NCBI RefSeq assembly: GCF_007655135.1
Contig: NC_045134.1
Coordinates: 22,778,568 to 22,842,567 of the forward strand
DNA: 64,000 nt
Source: Punica granatum
Taxonomy: Eukaryota > Streptophyta > Magnoliopsida > Myrtales > Lythraceae
Direction: 5' to 3'
Shown here: positions 1-12,089 of the stretch, one piece after another
Numbering within the stretch: the first letter of the stretch is position 1
Layout: each line of letters starts with the position of its first letter
Program-made: the position numbers and the translations under genes
The notes under the pieces: model-generated
What the model was told of the DNA's origin: nothing
The model's input: only the letters and a program-made list of their open reading frames with translations
Databases searched by the model: none

Positions 1-69
1 CTCTAATTAAAAGTCGTCCTAATACAAAAGTTGGAATAACAGGGACAAATAAATTTGAGATACGGTAAC

Positions 70-2788
70 CTTTCTCGCCAATTTTTCCACATTCATTGAG
101 AAGTTTCTTTCTGGGAATCCACAATGGGGTTGTTCTCCCTATGAAGGTAAATAACTGTCAGATAAGGATACAGAGGTGGTCCACCATCATATCTTCTCTC
201 TTATTAATATTTCAAATTAGAAAATAAAAATAGTAAAAGAAGATCTCAGTGGACATATAGCAAAATATTTGATTTAAAAATGGATGCAGTCCAACAATCT
301 ATTACCTTCATATACTGTAAATCCAGTTCCCTGGCTCCTACATGTGCGTCCATTTCAAAAAGTTCATAGAATTTTCCCATCTGTGCAAGCAGAATAAATC
401 TTCATCACATAACTGCATTGATTTGTACGATAACAAACATAAGTAGTTGGCTCAATCTAGTACAATACAACAGCGTTAATACCTTAAAAAATAAGACTTT
501 GTCCATGTGCTTTGACTTAAATTCCCACCATTGTCTCTGCAGGATAAGATGTGAGCGTATCAACCAAATAGAATATGGTAAAAGTACTTAGAAAACCAGA
601 ACCAAGTATCAGCTTATTATGTTTAAATATTAAATGCACCTGTCCACCAGATAAACTTTTGAGGAAATCAGGAGGCAAGTAGAGAGTTTTAGGATCATAA
701 TCTACATCTCCAGGCCGTCTTTTCTTTGCATCTCTACGTGCCCTGCCTCAAACCAAAAGAACCAGTACATAACAGTCATCATCTTGCTTTCATCAGTATA
801 AAACAGAGGGTATTTTATAAGGAAATCTACTTAATTCAATTAATGCATCAAACGGGAAATTTGGGAGTCTGGTATTTATCTACAACTACAACAGAACACT
901 TCCTTAGTCAACAGTCCAACAGTTATTTTAATTTTAAATAGGACCTGACACAGATAATCGATTTATTTAGTGTTTAAAGCATAAGTATCCTGCTACCATG
1001 AAAAGCTTATGGCACCATTATCCTTCTTTCACAACTCCGAGTTTGAAAAAAGCATACAAGATAAAAGGAATACTCACGGTCCAAGAAATTTGAGCTTCTC
1101 AGCCTCCCGCAAACCAAATCTTTCAGAAACATCAGGTGGCAAAGAAGAAGCCAGACCATTAGATGTCTTCTTACCTTCAGCTGCAGGAAAGTCATGCCAA
1201 GATTAAAAATAATCTGTCACGGCATGAGAAACTTTGCTGTAACTTTAAAACGACTAATATTTCCAGTTAAGCACATCTCTGGATTTGTTTTTTCACCAAA
1301 AATGCATGAAATGAAGACTCCAGGAGTGAGAAAACAAGGGGGGCCCGAGAACAACTTATTTCAAGGCCTCATGGTAAGACATTCAACTACTAAACTTTTG
1401 AAGTGAAATGCATACAGTAGTGCCATAGACAGGGCAACAAGGGCCTGATTGCTGGAGTAACCAATCAAGATATAAACTTCTTCTGCCACTTAAGATAACC
1501 AAGCCACGATGATTGCATTTTCGAAAATTTATAAGATTGTTGGGTTCCACTGCCACTAACTTGAGCTTCTGGATTGGCCATGTCTCATCTACTTGTAAGC
1601 CCACTGAAAATTTAAGAGATTCTTTTCTTGTTCTTCAGCTCGGAATTTATTAAGATTCATCATTCCTCTTCTAAGTTTCGACAGTCCAAAAAAACCATAA
1701 ATTGTCACAAGAGTCGGGACAACAGCGGCAATGACAAACAATTGTAGTCCACCTAACATTCTTTTATTCCATGAGGAATTCCCTCTCTTTAAAGAAAAGC
1801 AGCAAACATTATGAACTACACACAACGATAAGCTATAAGAAACGAATTATATCTTAACAACATGAAAATTCACAAAATTAAGACACCACTACTTACATTC
1901 CGAGATATTATTCCCGGTCTCAGCTGAAGAAACTTTACACCCCTCCTTGCCGAGACCTCCAGCACCACTCTTACTCTTCTTCCCCAGCACCAACTCTTTT
2001 CCTCCGATACACGCCTTCCTCTTCCTGGACACTTGCTTTCCCCCAGATTTCCCACCAGACCTCTTACCGGCATCATCATCATTGCCGCCGTCGTCGTCGT
2101 CACCATTATCGTCATCTTCTTCATCCTCATCCACCAGGTCCATGTCCATGTCCTCCTCAACTTCCTTCTCCCCATTTTTAATCTGCCACTCTTCATCGCT
2201 CGAATCATCATCACCTGCGCCGGCATTGTCACCACTGCCGTCGCTCTCAACATCCTCTACCACTGCTACGACTGCCTTCTCCAGAGCCGCACCACCGCCA
2301 CCACGCCTCAGCCGCTTGAACTGCCTCGGGCTCTCCTCGATCCACTCAGTCTTCTCCTTTCCCAAATCCAGCAGCTCCTCCTCGGCATCATCATACTGAA
2401 TCAGATGCTTCTTGCTCTTCCCATCAAAGGACTTAACACAGCCCTCGTACCAGGCCTCGTCCAGTGGCCAGTAGACCTTGATCCTCTTACCAACTACCTC
2501 GCCGCGGTATGATTTGGCGGCAGCGGCCTTCACCGGAGCCGAGGGGATGACAAGGACGGGCTTAGGCTTGTTGAGTTTGGACTGGAGAGGGGAAGGAGTG
2601 GTGGGGCTGTGGCTGGGACTGGAGTCGGGTTTCTCGTTAGGGCTAGGGTTAGCGGGGGCAAGTTTAGGGCTTTGCTTGGTGAGAGGTGGAGAAGGGGGGG
2701 AGGAGGATTTGGAAAAGAAGGTGGTGATCTGGCTCTGCTTGTTGACCAGCGGCGATCTGCCATTGATGTGGCGGCGAGCTGGTGCCAT
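70..2788 (-). CDS. MSH6: DNA mismatch repair protein MSH6, N-terminal part (continues past the left edge)
   Basis: Six coding exons are visible: 2788-1897, 1180-1078, 742-640, 536-483, 380-306 and 138-70. All have GT-AG borders and phases that join without a break into 432 codons; the next exon lies outside the window. MSH6 pairs with MSH2 (MutS alpha) to recognise mismatches and small loops in the nucleus. Residues 20-25 form a PCNA-binding PIP box (QITTFF). A Tudor-like domain near residues 97-150 contains VYWPLDEAWYEGCVKSFD, and an acidic, Lys-rich linker follows. The later exons carry the MutS connector and mismatch-binding start, with RRPGDVDYDPKTLYLPPDF, RQWWEFKSKHMDKVLFFK and MGKFYELFEMDAHVGA; this last segment includes the Phe-X-Glu mismatch-contact motif (FYE). 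The start at 2788 matches the conserved plant MSH6 N-terminus. The ATPase half is not in the window. Confidence 0.95.
1589..1759 (-). CDS. Possible small single-pass membrane peptide inside MSH6 intron 1
   Basis: A 56-codon ATG-to-TAG frame lies on the same strand as MSH6, wholly inside the 716-nt intron 1. Residues 5-27 form one clear hydrophobic segment (LQLFVIAAVVPTLVTIYGFF), followed by basic residues (SKLRR) and a charged, possibly helical tail ending FQWAYK. This looks more like a designed peptide than random intron sequence. I do not recognise the family. It could be a nested gene, a retrocopy, an alternative MSH6 exon or chance. The frame stays open upstream of the ATG for about 29 codons, so the start is uncertain. 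Confidence 0.35.
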   Translation of the reverse strand: MLGGLQLFVIAAVVPTLVTIYGFFGLSKLRRGMMNLNKFRAEEQEKNLLNFQWAYK

Positions 2789-2869
2789 TGCTCCGCCTGT
2801 GCAGAAGCAAATAGTGAGACACGGGAAAAGAGAGAGGGGAGATGCTTTTCCGACGGGTTAATTTAACTT

Positions 2870-3660
2870 CGCATTTACAGAAGAATGTGGGGGGGGGGGT
2901 GTGTGGGGAGAGGGGAGAGAGAGCTTATAGCCGGAAAGAATGGCGGGAACCGAACGGGGAATTTTCCCGGGTAAATGCTCCGGCGGGGGGGAGATTTGGC
3001 GGGAACGTGAAAGGGAATGATGGTGGCAAAATAGAAAAAGCAAAATGGAAAGTTTTCCTTAACGTGAAAACCAAAAAGTCAGTTTCAATTCAGTCCCTAT
3101 ACTTTGCATAAATTGTTAACTTGTCCCTCCGGAAAGGTTGGAGAAGTTTATTTAACCCTCGTAGATAATGGCATGTTCGGGTTGGTTGGAACTTCTTGCT
3201 TTGATACAGTGATATCCAAGAAGCCAAAGAAGTTACCAGCAGTCGGATTCTGGAGCGAAACCGAAGTCCCTTCGGGGCATATGAAATTTCATGAAAAATT
3301 CAAAATTCACATTTGGAAATTTGCAAGTGAATGAATCTCTTGGTTTAGCAAAGTGGGAATCCATGTCTCGTTTGTCAAATCAATTCCGATGGATAAGCTC
3401 ACCTATATGGCGATTGCATATTTCTATCGTGTTGTTTGGAGGGAATCACTGTGAAAATTAATTGATGGGAGCATTCCGAATGCCTCCCCCACAGGATATC
3501 ACAAACTTAACTTTATCCTATGCCCCACCTGTTACCATTATTAGAAATCGCTTGGACAGCATTGCCTCTCTCTCTTTGTGGTGCTATCGTTTTTATATCA
3601 AGCTTTGGAAATAAGAAATGAATGTTCTGAAAATCTTGGAGGAGCACTCAAATCTTATGA
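2870..3660. other. Intergenic region upstream of MSH6
   Basis: The first 150 bases are G-rich and purine-rich and probably hold the MSH6 promoter and leader. From about 3050 on there is AT-rich sequence with no convincing ORF, RNA gene or repeat boundary. The right part may already belong to the LINE remnant that follows. Confidence 0.5.
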
Positions 3661-3719
3661 GAACAAGCAAAACACCAGAACTTAAACTGGCTACTAAACT
3701 CCGTTATCCCCCAAGCCTA

Positions 3720-4153
3720 CAGATTTGGCTGGATGCAGATTTCTACTGATGAACTTGAACTTGCGACGGTGGTGCTGTCAGCAACAAATGGTAGCATCGT
3801 CATGTCATGGCACTCCAAAACTGAAGCTCTCTTTCCTTTCCAAGCTGAAGCTCAGGCTGTTCTCGCTGCGATTTCTGCAGCCTTTGATAGAGGTTGGACG
3901 AAGATTTGGGTTGAAAGGGATGCACTAATACTGGTTGAAGCCACCTCAAGTCTTATTTCGGACATCTCCTTTCATTTTACTTGTGTTTTTCAGATCGGCC
4001 ATGTTGTTGGATTCCTAAGAAGGAGAACCATCTCGCACACAGACTTAAGCCACTAATTATTTTTGCTCGTAATCAATGGTTACCTGTGTATTTCAAACTC
4101 TTCAACATCTACGGACCTTTCTTAATGAATTTTAATTTACTTATAAAAAAAAG
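3720..4153 (+). mobile_element. LINE (non-LTR retrotransposon) 3'-end remnant with RNase H domain
   Basis: The frame at 3733-4056 encodes a plant L1-type RNase H (RVT_3) segment. It contains AEAQAVLAAISAAFDRGWTK followed by IWVERDALILVEA, the usual core of reverse transcriptase-like RNase H in plant LINEs. The end of the domain is frame-disturbed, with extra open sequence at 3981-4166 in another frame. A 3'-UTR-like stretch and a terminal A-run (about 4145-4153) follow. No reverse transcriptase lies upstream, so this is a 5'-truncated dead copy. I found no convincing target duplication, so the left border is approximate. Confidence 0.7.
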
Positions 4154-4530
4154 CGGGATTCTTTAATAACTTTTATCAATTTTTTTTAGCGAGTCTATTT
4201 CAAAATTACAAGTTAGAACTAAGGATCTATAAGCTATTTCACTCATGATTTAAGTTGCTTGTTTGCACAGTGAAAATTTTCAGATGGGTTATCTTTACTA
4301 TATCGACTTTCATCTAGCTTAGCTCCTGTAATCTTGCTTAGCATGCAATTTAACCATGCGAATGATCAGATTAGCTTTTACATCATAAAGAAATTGTCTT
4401 AAAAAAGGCTTGGATGATGGTTCTTGTATTATATCACATGAAAGAGCACGTTAACAAATGTATCTATTATTGTCTTGTGGATGAAGTGAATATTGTAGTC
4501 CTTCTCACAACCAAAGGCTTTGTTGACCCA
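4154..4530. other. AT-rich intergenic spacer
   Basis: No gene or recognisable repeat is seen between the LINE A-tail and the copia target-site duplication. Confidence 0.5.
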
Positions 4531-4535
4531 CAAAC

Positions 4536-5696
4536 TGTTGGGAATTGGTGTATGCCCTAGAGGCAATCTATCATCAGTTCTGTAATATGACATGTATTTC
4601 ATTATATTACGAGGCATATATGTTATTGTGTAGATTGCGTTAAATATGATTTTATACAATAATGTCCTTGGAATAGTATGTTCAATAGGCATCAAGTGTG
4701 ACTTGATTGTGAGATCCTATAATTACCGAACATTATTCCTAAATGTCCATAGTCAAAGTATTATCGTTAATTAGGACAACGATAATACGGTTAGACTATT
4801 GTGGGTGTTGATTGATGACCAAGTCTCACAGGTCATGGATATGGAGATATCAAATCACATCACATGTATACATTAAGAGTAATGTGTATTGGACTGATCC
4901 GCCATGAGATTGCTACATGGGTTGTTACGTGACTGTCATTAGCATATCTCAAAGTGACTATAGTGTAATGGTCCTTTGACTTGAGGTCACCATGGATTCC
5001 TACGTGTAATGTCGTATATTTTGATACTGTCAAACGCCACCGTAACAGGCTGGTTATAAAGATAGTTATTGGGTATGCCACAAAGCATGGAAAAGAATGT
5101 GAGTGACCAAGATAGGATTTGTTCCTCCTACGAAACGGAAGCGATATCTCACGGCCACTTGGTGGTTAAGTCTAAAAGTGTATGCATACCCAAATGAGTC
5201 GATATAATGATATCGAGCTCATTTGTTCTGATAGATTTACCCGGTAAACCAAGAAAAAGAAATATTGAGCCATACAAGGATGTCATCGACCATGCCTTGG
5301 GCTCAATAGAGATATAGAGGACAAAGGGATTATATTACACGGTAGCATAGGTCACAAGGTTTGTCGAGAAATTGACTTTCCGATTACTTGAGTAATAGTG
5401 ATGCATTGCTAGATGCCGCTCACTGTTTGTAATATTGAAATAGAGATTTCGATATTACTGTCAACGTAATTGGGAACCTACAGGGTCACACACGACGACT
5501 AAATCGACGGGATATTTTGAAACAAATAAAATCGTCTAATAGAGATTATACGATTTAAGGTGCGACCGATTAATCGGATATTTAATGAGATTAAATATGT
5601 CGATTAATTAGACTCGATTTATTAAATTCAATAGCCCACAAAAGTAATATACATAAATATATATATATGTTTGTATGTGTCTGTGCACGCATGCAA

Positions 5697-5733
<37 letters not shown>

Positions 5734-6224
5734 TATATGTGTATGTATATAAGATACAATTGGGATCCTTAAATCCTTTTTGTCCCACACCGGTCAAATG
5801 GCTTGAAATCCTTTCCCCAAGCCATTATATATACATGGCAGTGTATTGAGATATTAGATATAGATAACATACAACATATATGCACGTGTATATATGATAT
5901 ACATGTATGTATATAAAATGGGATTATTGAGTTGAATTGTTAAACTCATTAAGTCCAATTAAGTTTAATAATTCAGGGTGTCGCACCGGTGTTTCTTTCG
6001 AGTGTTGGCCGCTAGCACCGCCGATTTCGAAGACTCGTCGACAAAGTCGGTGTGGATACCGGTAGAGGCGTCACGCGTGGGACGCTCGGTCGACAATTTT
6101 AAATATTCCAGGTACGCTTTTATTTACTCTTATTCTTCTAGTAGGTCTTGGAATTAGTTTCACGGGTAGGAAATTTTGAATTTCTGTTCCTTTTTCGCTT
6201 CCTTTGCGCCTCGTGGAACTAGCA
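4536..6224 (+). repeat. 5' LTR of the copia element
   Basis: It is 1,689 bp long with TG...CA ends. An (AT)n tract at 5701-5730 is 2 bp longer than in the 3' LTR. Small ORFs inside (for example 4860-5081, minus strand) recur in the other LTR and are not genes. The LTR should hold promoter and polyadenylation signals; AT-rich TATA-like sequence near 5820-5910 is a candidate promoter. Confidence 0.97.
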
Positions 6225-6226
6225 AT

Positions 6227-6238
6227 TGGTATCAGAGC
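6227..6238 (+). promoter_or_regulatory. Primer-binding site of the copia element (initiator tRNA-Met type)
   Basis: TGGTATCAGAGC begins two bases after the 5' LTR. It is the standard complement of the 3' end of plant initiator tRNA-Met, used to prime minus-strand DNA synthesis. Confidence 0.95.
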
Positions 6239-6925
6239 CTAGCTAGTTAGAATCTGAGTAGATAATAGCATAAAATATGATTTTATGCTTGGTACTGGTA
6301 TGATTATGTTTGATATTTGCGGTGCATGACTGTTAGACATGGACTATGTCCTAGTTGTGTTAGTATAATAGTTATACGTGTGGACTATTATGTAATAGTT
6401 ACATAATAGTGTATAGTGAGATCGATTAAATGTTAATCAAATCCCTCAAAATATTAAGTCCATATCCTTCCACCGTGTAACGCTCGTCAAGACCAAGATC
6501 GATGAGTGTGTAGACCTTGCCTTCACAGGATGCCCTTATCTATCCTAGTAAGACGTTGTGTTTACCAGTGGGTCGGACTTAACTGAGCAAGCCTAATAGG
6601 ATTAGGAGTTCAGAGGCATGTAGTTGGGCATCGATCTATAAGATAGATTTGAATAAGGAGTTATTCACTCAACTAATCAAGAGTTGCATGTGATGCAATT
6701 GGGAAAGTGAGTTCCCTACCTAAATAGCCAGTTCTGGGTGAATCAGCCCTCGCTGACTCAGAGCTTGGTGAGATATGGATCTTGAGCTACTATGAGAATG
6801 ATATTCTCTGAATCAATGTTGAGGGTCATTGATTTGATATAAATAGTGGGAGCAATATTTATAAAGTCCTCATTAAATATTGTTGTGTCATAATACTTAT
6901 TTTGTATATTTCTATGGTAGTTACC

Positions 6926-9900
6926 ATGGCAGGGAGCACTTCTAGTACTTTCTGTTTGCGATCCGTCCTTGATAAGGACAAACTGTCAGGGAATAATTTC
7001 CTTGGTTGGTATCGAAACTTGAGAATTGTTCTCACCCAAGAAAAGAAGCTATATGTCTTAGAGCAACCTCTTCTTGCGCCACCGCCTGACGATGCCCCCC
7101 AAGCTGAGAAAGATGCTTATAGTAAGCATCATGATGATGCCGTAAACGTCGGATGTCTCATGTTAGTCACCATGGACTCGGAGCTTCAGAAGCAACACGA
7201 GAACATGAAGGCGTACGATATGATCGTGCATCTCAGGCAGCTCTATCAAGAGCAGGCCCGACATGAGAGATTCGAGATCTCTAAAGCACTTTTTCAGGCA
7301 AGGTTGACTGAGGGTAGCCCGGTGGGTCTTCATGTACTCAAGATGATTGGGTACGTTGAGACTCTGGGAAGACTGGGATTTCCTCTTGGTCAAGAGTTGG
7401 CCACAGATTTAGTCCTACAGTCGCTGCCCAGCAGTTATAGTCAGTTCATTATGAGCTATAATATGAATGACTACAATAAACCATTGCCTGAACTGCTTAG
7501 CATGTTGAGAACAGCTGAGCATGATATCAGCAAGGGGACATCCATTCTAATGGTCCAAGGGACCAAAAGAAAGGGCAAGAGCAAGAGTAAATGCAAGAAG
7601 GTTAAAGGTGCATCCAATTTTGACTTGGGTGCGTTGAAGCCTAAAGCCAAGGTGGCGAAGAATGATTACTGCTTCCATTGTGGCAACACTGGACATTGGA
7701 AGCGGAATTGTAAGATATACCTGGAAGAGTTGAAGAAGAAGAAGGGAAGTGAGACTTCCACTTCAGGTATCCATGTTATAGAGATTAATGTATCTACTAC
7801 TTCTACATCTTGGGTATTAGATACCGGATGTGGTGCTCATATTTGTGGAAATATGCAGGACCTAAAGGACAGTAGATCGTTGACAAAGGGCGAGGTGGAC
7901 CTACGAGTTGGAAATGGAGCAAGAGTTGCTACATTAACTGTAGGGACTTATCACCTAGTTTTACCTACTGGGCTTGTATTAGATCTTAACGACTGTTATT
8001 ATGTACCTGCTATTAGTAGAAACATAATATCTGTTTCTTGTTTGGACAAGAAGGGATTTTGTTTCACTATCAAGAACAAGTGTTGTTCTATGTACATGAA
8101 TGATGTATATTATGGCAGTGCACATTTAAGTAATGGTCTGTATGTTCTTGATCTAGATACGCCTATTTATAATGTGGAAACCAAACGGCTCAAATCTAAT
8201 GATTCGAACCCGACTTACCTCTGGCATTGTCGTTTAGGCCATATTAGCGAGAATCGCATCTCTAGACTCCATAAGGATGGATTACTGGACTCGTTTGATT
8301 TAGAATCGATCGAGACATGCGAACCTTGCTTAATGGGGAAAATGACTAAGGCCCCTTTTACCGGAAAAGGTGAGCGAGCTAGTGATCTTTTGGCTCTCAT
8401 ACATACCGATGTATGTGGACCCGTGAACAAGCTTGCTAGAGGTGGGTATCTCTACTTTATTACATTTACTGATGATTTCAGTAGATTTGGATATGTGTTT
8501 TTGATGAAACACAAATCTGAATCCTTTGAAAAGTTCAAAGAATTTAAGAATGAAGTGGAGAATCAGTTGGGTAAGAGCATTAAAGTTCTTCGATCAGATC
8601 GAGGAGGTGAATATTTGAGCTATGAGTTCGCTGACTATCTTAAACAGTGTGGGATTTTATCTCAACTGACTCCACCTGGAACACCACAATGGAATGGTGT
8701 AGCTGAGAGGAGGAATCGAACTTTATTAGATATGGTTCGATCTTTGATGAGTCATGCAAACTTACCTGACTCCTTCTGGGGATATGCTCTACAGACAGCT
8801 GCTCTCATATTAAACAATGCTCCGTCGAAATCAGTTGAAAGGACACCATATGAGATGTGGTATGGGAAACGTCCCAAGATGTCTTTTCTAAAGATATGGG
8901 GTTGCGAAGCTTATGTGAAGAGATTGTCTTCGGATAAGCTTGGCCCTAAATCGGACAAATGTTACTTCGTGGGGTATCCTAAGGAAACTCGAGGATACTA
9001 TTTCTATAATCCCATCGAGGGCAAAGTGTTTGTCGCTCGAACTGCGGTATTCCTTGAGAAAGAGTTTCTCTCCAAAGGAACTAGTGGGAGAAAATTAGAA
9101 CTTGGGGAAGTTCTACCACAAAATGACATTGACCAATCGACGGGCGATGTTGCAGAACAAGTACCACAAGTTGTTGTGGCACAATCTTCTACACAGGTGA
9201 CACAGGAGCCTCGTAGGTCTAGTAGGATACGTCATGAGCCCGAGAGATATGGATTTCTCGTGACTCAAGACAATGACGTATTGCTCATAGATAATGATGA
9301 GCCTACAACCTATGCGGAAGCCGTAATAGGCCCAGACTCTGAGAAATGGCTGGAGGCCATGAGATCTGAGATGGAGTCCATGTACACTAACCAAGTATGG
9401 ACTTTGGTTGATCCACCTGAAGGGGCAAAACCCATTGGGTGTAAGTGGGTCTTCAAGAAGAAGACTGACATGGACGGTAATGTGATTACCTTTAAGGGCC
9501 GACTTGTGGCAAAAGGTTTCAGACAAGTTCATGGTGTTGACTATGACGAAACCTTTTCCCCAGTAGCTATGCTTAAATCCATCAGGATCTTGCTTGCAAT
9601 TGCAGCTTATTATGATTATGAGATCTGGCAAATGGATGTCAAAACTGCTTTCCTGAACGGGAAGCTCCTCGAGGATGTGTTTATGACACAACCTGAGGGT
9701 TTTGTCAATCTACATTGTGCCGGAAAGGTTTGTAAGCTACAACGGTCTATTTATGGACTGAAGCAAGCTTCTAGGAGCTGGAATCTTCGTTTTGATGATG
9801 CAATCAAAGAGTTTGGTTTCATCAAGAATGAAGATGAACCCTGTGTTTACAAGAAGGTTAGTGGGAGCGTAGTAATCTTCCTGGTGTTGTATGTAGACGA

Positions 9901-10879
9901 CATACTTCTGATTGGGAATGACATTCCTTCCCTACAGTCTGTGAAGACTTGGTTGGGAAGGTGTTTTTCTATGAAGGACTTAGGCGAAGCTACCTACGTG
10001 CTAGGTATTAGGATCTATAGAGATAGATCCAAGAGACTGATTGGCCTAAGTCAGAGTGCATACATAGATAAAGTGCTTCGGCGCTTTAGCATGCAGGATT
10101 CTAAGAAAGGGTCCCTGCCTATGTTACATGGCATAAGCCTTTCGAAGGCTCAGAGTCCTTCTACTCGAGAGGAGAGGGACAGAATGAATAGGATTCCATA
10201 TGCGTCAGCTATTGGATCTATCATGTATGCTATGTTATGCACTCGATCAGATGTCTCGTATGCTTTGAGTATGACGAGTCGATATCAATCAGATCCAGGT
10301 GAAAGACACTGGATTGCAGTAAAGAACATCCTTAAGTACTTACGAAGGACTAAGGAGATGTTTTTGGTATATGGAAGCGAAGAAGAGCTCGTTGTAAGAG
10401 GTTACACCGATGCTAGCTTCCAGACCGATAAGGACGACAGTAGATCGCAGTCAGGGTATGTGTTCTGCCTGAATGGAGGTGCTGTGAGTTGGAAGAGTTC
10501 CAAACAGGAGACAGTAGCCGACTCTACCACAGAGGCCGAGTATATTGCTGCCTCTAACGCTGCAAAAGAGGCCGTTTGGATCAAGAAGTTCATAACAGAA
10601 CTTGCTGTGGTTCCTAGCATCGCAGACCCAGTGGATCTTTATTGTGACAACAATGGAGCCATTGCGCAAGCTAAGGAACCCAGGTCTCACCAGCGATCCA
10701 AACATATACTCAGGCGCTTCCATCTCATTCGCGAGATTATCGACAGAGGAGATGTGAAGATATGCAAAATACCAACAGATGAGAATCTCGCAGATCCACT
10801 TACGAAGCCTCTTGTGCAGCGCAAGCACGAGGCTCACACTAGATCTATTGGCATTAGACAAATGCCAGATTGGCTCTAG
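6926..10879 (+). CDS. Copia gag-pol polyprotein, apparently intact
   Basis: An uninterrupted frame of 1,317 codons runs from ATG 6926, which sits in ACCATGG; an in-frame ATG also lies at 6914. In order it encodes: gag; a CCHC zinc knuckle (CFHCGNTGHWKRNC, near 7668-7710); an aspartic protease with WVLDTGCG (near 7810); a GAG-pre-integrase HxxxH/CxxC zinc region (HCRLGH ... CEPCLMGK); an integrase core (HTDVCGP, DDFSR, then NGVAERRNRTLLDM with the catalytic Glu); reverse transcriptase with YVDD (near 9890-9902); and RNase H with YTDAS, TEAEYIA and the final YCDNNGA and SKHI motifs. No stop or frameshift interrupts it, so the product may be functional. It acts in virus-like particles to copy and integrate the element. 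Confidence 0.96.
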   Translation: MAGSTSSTFCLRSVLDKDKLSGNNFLGWYRNLRIVLTQEKKLYVLEQPLLAPPPDDAPQAEKDAYSKHHDDAVNVGCLMLVTMDSELQKQHENMKAYDMIVHLRQLYQEQARHERFEISKALFQARLTEGSPVGLHVLKMIGYVETLGRLGFPLGQELATDLVLQSLPSSYSQFIMSYNMNDYNKPLPELLSMLRTAEHDISKGTSILMVQGTKRKGKSKSKCKKVKGASNFDLGALKPKAKVAKNDYCFHCGNTGHWKRNCKIYLEELKKKKGSETSTSGIHVIEINVSTTSTSWVLDTGCGAHICGNMQDLKDSRSLTKGEVDLRVGNGARVATLTVGTYHLVLPTGLVLDLNDCYYVPAISRNIISVSCLDKKGFCFTIKNKCCSMYMNDVYYGSAHLSNGLYVLDLDTPIYNVETKRLKSNDSNPTYLWHCRLGHISENRISRLHKDGLLDSFDLESIETCEPCLMGKMTKAPFTGKGERASDLLALIHTDVCGPVNKLARGGYLYFITFTDDFSRFGYVFLMKHKSESFEKFKEFKNEVENQLGKSIKVLRSDRGGEYLSYEFADYLKQCGILSQLTPPGTPQWNGVAERRNRTLLDMVRSLMSHANLPDSFWGYALQTAALILNNAPSKSVERTPYEMWYGKRPKMSFLKIWGCEAYVKRLSSDKLGPKSDKCYFVGYPKETRGYYFYNPIEGKVFVARTAVFLEKEFLSKGTSGRKLELGEVLPQNDIDQSTGDVAEQVPQVVVAQSSTQVTQEPRRSSRIRHEPERYGFLVTQDNDVLLIDNDEPTTYAEAVIGPDSEKWLEAMRSEMESMYTNQVWTLVDPPEGAKPIGCKWVFKKKTDMDGNVITFKGRLVAKGFRQVHGVDYDETFSPVAMLKSIRILLAIAAYYDYEIWQMDVKTAFLNGKLLEDVFMTQPEGFVNLHCAGKVCKLQRSIYGLKQASRSWNLRFDDAIKEFGFIKNEDEPCVYKKVSGSVVIFLVLYVDDILLIGNDIPSLQSVKTWLGRCFSMKDLGEATYVLGIRIYRDRSKRLIGLSQSAYIDKVLRRFSMQDSKKGSLPMLHGISLSKAQSPSTREERDRMNRIPYASAIGSIMYAMLCTRSDVSYALSMTSRYQSDPGERHWIAVKNILKYLRRTKEMFLVYGSEEELVVRGYTDASFQTDKDDSRSQSGYVFCLNGGAVSWKSSKQETVADSTTEAEYIAASNAAKEAVWIKKFITELAVVPSIADPVDLYCDNNGAIAQAKEPRSHQRSKHILRRFHLIREIIDRGDVKICKIPTDENLADPLTKPLVQRKHEAHTRSIGIRQMPDWL

Positions 10880-10882
10880 TGC

Positions 10883-10893
10883 AAGTGGGAGAT
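10883..10893 (+). promoter_or_regulatory. Polypurine tract of the copia element
   Basis: AAGTGGGAGA lies immediately before the 3' LTR, one T from its TG start. This is the expected primer for plus-strand synthesis. Confidence 0.85.
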
Positions 10894-12054
10894 TGTTGGG
10901 AATTGGTGTATGCCCTAGAGGCAATCTATCATCAGTTCTGTAATATGACATGTATTTCATTATATTACGAGGCATATCTGTTATTGTGTAGATTGCGTTA
11001 AATATGATTTTATACAATAATGTCCTTGGAATAGTATGTTCAATAGGCATCAAGTGTGACTTGATTGTGAGATCCTATAATTACCGAACATTATTCCTAA
11101 ATGTCCATAGTCAAAGTATTATCGTTAATTAGGACAACGATAATACGGTTAGACTATTGTGGGTGTTGATTGATGACCAAGTCTCACAGGTCATGGATAT
11201 GGAGATATCAAATCACATCACATGTATACATTAAGAGTAATGTGTATTGGACTGATCCGCCATGAGATTGCTACATGGGTTGTTACGTGACTGTCATTAG
11301 CATATCTCAAAGTGACTATAGTGTAATGGTCCTTTGACTTGAGGTCACCATGGATTCCTACGTGTAATGTCGTATATTTTGATACTGTCAAACGCCACCG
11401 TAACAGGCTGGTTATAAAGATAGTTATTGGGTATGCCACAAAGCATGGAAAAGAATGTGAGTGACCAAGATAGGATTTGTTCCTCCTACGAAACGGAAGC
11501 GATATCTCACGGCCACTTGGTGGTTAAGTCTAAAAGTGTATGCATACCCAAATGAGTCGATATAATGATATCGAGCTCATTTGTTCTGATAGACTTACCC
11601 GGTAAACCAAGAAAAAGAAATATTGAGCCATACAAGGATGTCATCGACCATGCCTTGGGCTCAATAGAGATATAGAGGACAAAGGGATTATATTACACGG
11701 TAGCATAGGTCACAAGGTTTGTCGAGAAATTGACTTTCCGATTACTTGAGTAATAGTGATGCATTGCTAGATGCCGCTCACTGTTTGTAATATTGAAATA
11801 GAGATTTCGATATTACTGTCAACGTAATTGGGAACCTACAGGGTCACACACGACGACTAAATCGACGGGATATTTTGAAACAAATAAAATCGTCTAATAG
11901 AGATTATACGATTTAAGGTGCGACCGATTAATCGGATATTTAATGAGATTAAATATGTCGATTAATTAGACTCGATTTATTAAATTCAATAGCCCACAAA
12001 AGTAATATACATAAATATATATATATGTTTGTATGTGTCTGTGCACGCATGCAA

Positions 12055-12089
<35 letters not shown>

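Noticed and set aside
1947..2512. Long plus-strand ORFs opposite MSH6 exon 1
   Set aside because: They are Ser/Pro- or Leu/Ile-rich shadows of the acidic Asp/Glu-rich MSH6 linker on the other strand.
4860..5081. 73-codon minus-strand ORF, repeated identically at 11218-11439
   Set aside because: It lies inside both LTRs and is conserved only because the LTRs are nearly identical.
5701..5730. (AT)n run as an origin or regulatory site
   Set aside because: It is a microsatellite in the LTR, differing by one repeat step between LTRs.
9113..9691. 192-codon minus-strand ORF inside gag-pol
   Set aside because: Antisense shadow of the polyprotein with no family resemblance.
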